This document shows positions 55,265 to 57,994 of a stretch of DNA of 57,994 bases, one piece after another. Source of the DNA: CAMCFD01 sp965661355 (lineage in GTDB: Bacteria > Pseudomonadota > Alphaproteobacteria > Rickettsiales > UBA1997). The position numbers and the translations under genes were made by a program. Below the pieces are notes generated by a model, which was not told the origin of the DNA, did no database searches, and was given only the letters and a program-made list of their open reading frames with translations. The stretch spans positions 1 to 57,994 of the forward strand of contig CBFIDI010000003.1 of NCBI GenBank assembly GCA_965661355.1. Direction: 5' to 3'. Each line of letters begins with the position of its first letter. The first letter of the stretch is position 1.

Positions 55265-56239
55265 CTAGCCTATAATATTGATAATTTTATCTTTGATTTT
55301 ATCTTGATTATAGTTATTTTTTAATATTTCGTCGATTGCTTGGCATAAATTTAGTTTAATTTTAAGTTTTTTTGCTAATTTTGCTATAGATTCTGCGTTA
55401 AGAGCCCCTTCGTAGGTTTTTTTGGCGGCCAAATCTTGATATTTTTTACCTTCGCCCAAGGCTTTTCCTAGAGAGTTATTTCTTGATTTTGAAGTTGAGC
55501 ATGTTAAAAAAATGTCACCAAAGCCAGCAGCATTTTCGGTGTTTGGGTTTTTTTCACCCAGTGCTTGTGCCAATGTTTTTATTTCTTCAACGCCGCAAAT
55601 TACCAAAGCAGCTTTTGTGTTTTCGCCTAGGTTAAGACCGTCAGAAATTCCGCAAGCAATTGCCATAATGTTTTTAATTACTGATGAAATCTCAGAAACC
55701 AAAACTTCTTTTGAATAAAATGGTTTAAAAAAGTCGTTCTTTAAAATTTTAATTACCTGATTAGCAAATTCTTCATTTTTTGCAGCAATATTAGTTACAG
55801 TCAATGATTTTTGCGCGACCTCAATTGCAAAATTTGGACCCGATAAAATTGCACAATTTTTATTGGGAATAATTTGGTCAAAAACTTCATGGAAAAATTT
55901 TAATGAAGAATGTTCAAGTCCCTTAGTTGCAAAAATAAAACCGCAATTTTTTTTAAGTCCAATTTTAGATAGTTGCTCCAAAACTGTTTTTACTGCATTT
56001 GAAGGTACTGCGATAAAAATTTTATCAGCCAGCTTAGCTTCATCTAAACTAGTTGAAGAATATAAGTTTTTATTTAACTTTATATTTGCTAGGGCGCAGT
56101 GGCTGTTTTTTTTATTGATTTCTTGTGCAATTTCGTTAATATCAGAAATAGCGCAGATATTATAGCCATTAATCGCGACAACATTAGCAATTGCCGTGCC
56201 CCAAGCACCCGCGCCAATTAAAATAATTTTTTCTTTCAT
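55265..56239 (-). CDS. gpsA: Glycerol-3-phosphate dehydrogenase [NAD(P)+]
   Basis: A 324-residue enzyme reducing dihydroxyacetone phosphate for phospholipid synthesis. The NAD fold opens IILIGAGAWGTAIANVVA (5-22; GAGAWG at 9-14). FIAVPSNAV, ATKGLE, LSGPNFAIEVAQK, the Lys in SSVIKNIMAIACGISDGL, and GFGDIFLTCSTSKSRN are all typical. The start codon is only 17 bp from the divergent dat start, leaving little room for two promoters. Confidence 0.96.
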   Translation of the reverse strand: MKEKIILIGAGAWGTAIANVVAINGYNICAISDINEIAQEINKKNSHCALANIKLNKNLYSSTSLDEAKLADKIFIAVPSNAVKTVLEQLSKIGLKKNCGFIFATKGLEHSSLKFFHEVFDQIIPNKNCAILSGPNFAIEVAQKSLTVTNIAAKNEEFANQVIKILKNDFFKPFYSKEVLVSEISSVIKNIMAIACGISDGLNLGENTKAALVICGVEEIKTLAQALGEKNPNTENAAGFGDIFLTCSTSKSRNNSLGKALGEGKKYQDLAAKKTYEGALNAESIAKLAKKLKIKLNLCQAIDEILKNNYNQDKIKDKIINIIG

Positions 56240-56256
56240 TTTATTTATCTTAAATT

Positions 56257-57102
56257 ATGCCCAGAATCAGTTTTTTAAATAACGAATTTATCGATCATAA
56301 AAATGCTTTTATTCATATTGATGATCGCGGCTTTCAATTTGCTGACTCGGTTTACGAAGTCATTTTATTTTCGGCAAATAAACTTGTTGACGGCCAAGAG
56401 CATATTGAACGATTATTTCGTAGCCTTAGTGAAATTAACATAAAGCACAATTTTTTACAAGATGAAATTATAAAAAATGCCATTCAACTCTTTAAGCTGA
56501 ACAATATTGATTATGGATCGCTTTATATTCAAGTTACGCGCGGTGTACATACAAGAATTCCAAAAATACCTAATGACTTACAGCCGAATTTTATCATGAC
56601 AGTTTCGCCAGCTAAAGTCTTCTCAGGCGAAGAATTTGAGCAAGGTCTAAGATTAATGAGTCATAACGATATTCGCTGGGGTAGGGTTGATATAAAGACT
56701 ACTGGCCTTTTGGCCTCGACTTTGGTTAATCAAAAAGCAAAAGATTTGGGTTTTGATGATGCTTTGTTTGTGCGTGATGATATTGTTACTGAGGGCACTT
56801 ATTCAAATTTCTTTTTTGTAGATGAAAATCAGAATTTAGTAACAAAATTACAAGATGAAAGAATTTTGGCCGGAATTACACGCAAAAGAATTATTGATTT
56901 TGCGAAAAAAGAAAATATTAAAGTAATTGAGAAGGATTTTGGTTTAGAAGAAGTTTTTAAAGCGCAAGAAGCATTTTTATCAAGCTCAACTTTAATGATC
57001 AGACCGGTTGTCGAAATTGATAAAAATAAAATTGCCGAAGGCAAGGCCGGTGAATTAACGAGAAAATTACGAGATCTATATAAGAAATTTACTACGGCAT
57101 AA
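56257..57102 (+). CDS. dat: D-amino acid aminotransferase
   Basis: A 281-residue fold-type IV PLP enzyme that swaps amino groups between D-amino acids and keto acids, giving D-Glu or D-Ala for the cell wall. It opens MPRISFLNNEFIDHKNAFIH, then DDRGFQFADSVYEVI. The PLP lysine is Lys147 (WGRVDIKTTGLLAS). TEGTYSNFFFV is the phosphate-binding segment. A branched-chain or aminodeoxychorismate role is possible in this family, but the start and Lys context favour D-amino acids. Confidence 0.88.
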   Translation: MPRISFLNNEFIDHKNAFIHIDDRGFQFADSVYEVILFSANKLVDGQEHIERLFRSLSEINIKHNFLQDEIIKNAIQLFKLNNIDYGSLYIQVTRGVHTRIPKIPNDLQPNFIMTVSPAKVFSGEEFEQGLRLMSHNDIRWGRVDIKTTGLLASTLVNQKAKDLGFDDALFVRDDIVTEGTYSNFFFVDENQNLVTKLQDERILAGITRKRIIDFAKKENIKVIEKDFGLEEVFKAQEAFLSSSTLMIRPVVEIDKNKIAEGKAGELTRKLRDLYKKFTTA

Positions 57103-57377
57103 GTAAGATTAATTTTTTAGTAAAGTTCTTATTTGCGAAGATAAGAGTTTATATTTTGGGTAAAAATTATTAGAAAAATTGACAATATATTTGAATAGGT
57201 GGCTAAATTTTAAGTAATATCGATTTTATAATCAAGTAACATTTCAAAGATATATAGAGCTTAATCTGTTTTAGAAAAAGGGCATTATCGGAATCTGGGT
57301 GTGTAATTTGGATGGGATTTTAACTTTTTCAATCTTTTGATGAGTTTTTTTCGCTGTAAATAAAGGTTTATAAAATA

Positions 57378-57860
57378 TTATCTTGTAAGATCTTGAGAGT
57401 TATTTTTAATATTAGCAAGCTCTCTCTCGGATTGGGGGCTTATTGGCGCTGAAGATGGTTGCTTTTGATGATCTATAAGTTGAATATTTTCTATTAACTT
57501 TGAAAAATTTTCTTCATAAAAAACGGTTTGCAGAAAAATAAAAAGCTGGTCACCACCAGATAACTGAATGTTTCTTACTCTGAATGTTTCCCTTAAAATT
57601 TCTTCAGCACGATTTTTTAAGATTTCGGTCGAACGCGGGCGTTTTTTGGTTAATTTATCGATATTTTCCATATATTCCCTAATTATTTTTGATCTTTTTG
57701 ATCTAATTTGCTGGAATAATTCTTGGTTTTTAATTTCGTTCAAAGAAAATCTTTTATTAAATCTGTCTTCTATTATTGTTTGATAGCACAAATTGGCAAT
57801 TTCATGAGATATATTTTTTATTTCTTTTAATATTCTTCTGTGACTAATTTTGTTGAACAT
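57378..57860 (-). CDS. Hypothetical protein, helical with Ser/Pro tail
   Basis: A 160-residue protein, not recognised. Residues 1-130 are rich in Lys, Glu, Ile and Arg and look helical (MFNKISHRRILKEIKNISHE at the start). The tail QPSSAPISPQSERELANIKN ends SQDLTR, recalling the SSSLTR end of the 966-codon putative effector. It may be a small secreted protein. The start at 57860 has ATG and a fair leader. Confidence 0.5.
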   Translation of the reverse strand: MFNKISHRRILKEIKNISHEIANLCYQTIIEDRFNKRFSLNEIKNQELFQQIRSKRSKIIREYMENIDKLTKKRPRSTEILKNRAEEILRETFRVRNIQLSGGDQLFIFLQTVFYEENFSKLIENIQLIDHQKQPSSAPISPQSERELANIKNNSQDLTR

Positions 57861-57994
57861 TTTAATCTTTTAATGAAATTTATTGTCGTTTATATAATTT
57901 AGATCGGGATTTTGATTTAAATTATATAAATTTCTGTCTTTGTCAATATTTTCAAGATTTAACTTTGTTTCTTGAATTGCCTGTCGATTAAAAG

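Noticed and set aside
1..57994. CRISPR array
   Set aside because: No regularly spaced identical repeats with unique spacers were seen; the repeats present are palindromic elements and protein-coding repeats.

Overview
The window reads as AT-rich chromosomal DNA from an alphaproteobacterium with long, poorly coding spacers. Split transhydrogenase (a stand-alone pntA part 2), soxBDAG, an Fe-S photolyase and the general gene content fit that class. Two very large proteins with eukaryote-directed or modular architecture (a CE-clan cysteine protease and a repeat/HAD protein), scattered single-subunit genes and abundant intergenic palindromes point to a host-associated, Rickettsiales-like lineage. 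The taxon cannot be fixed from sequence alone.

Layout. 1-4.5 kb: tonB with overlapping Fur-like boxes, then a 966-codon CE-clan protease likely to be an effector. 4.6-7.3 kb: an accessory patch with an unrecognised 289-codon gene translationally coupled to a large serine recombinase, whose last codons run into the 3' end of an oppositely oriented tRNA-Gln. 7.9-11 kb: pntA part 2, rnpA, rpmH (46 codons) separated from rnpA by 0.9 kb, and dprA. 11.8-23.2 kb: a Na+:amino-acid symporter, the complete heterotetrameric sarcosine oxidase operon soxBDAG, an ABC-2 permease, pheS, folP and a BaiN-like flavoprotein. 23.6-38.9 kb: housekeeping genes dnaK, lipB, ruvA, nth, murC, xth, rmuC, lon, yidC and tRNA-Ser. 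39-45.4 kb: a second accessory patch with a decayed RES-domain gene, a 955-codon protein with five copies of one domain around a HAD phosphatase, a GNAT and a Bor-like lipoprotein. 45.4-57.9 kb: DEAD-box helicase, Fe-S photolyase plus a DUF2256 zinc peptide, a zinc-type TonB receptor under a perfect Zur box, rlmE, guaA, gpsA, dat and a small unknown gene.

How it fits together. SoxBDAG would convert sarcosine and tetrahydrofolate to glycine, 5,10-methylene-THF and peroxide; folP makes folate and the symporter could move glycine or alanine. TonB energises outer-membrane receptors such as the ZnuD-like protein; tonB appears iron-controlled and the receptor zinc-controlled. DprA, RuvA, Nth, Xth, RmuC and the photolyase form a DNA recombination and repair set; DnaK, Lon and YidC handle protein quality and membrane insertion.

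Many genes sit apart from usual partners (pheS without pheT, dnaK without dnaJ, tonB without exbBD, ruvA without ruvB, pntA part 2 alone). The spacers carry at least two families of palindromic repeats. The most novel items are the two giant proteins, the 289-codon recombinase partner, and the related direct repeats flanking the 955-codon gene. All family calls are made from motifs by eye; no database search was run.
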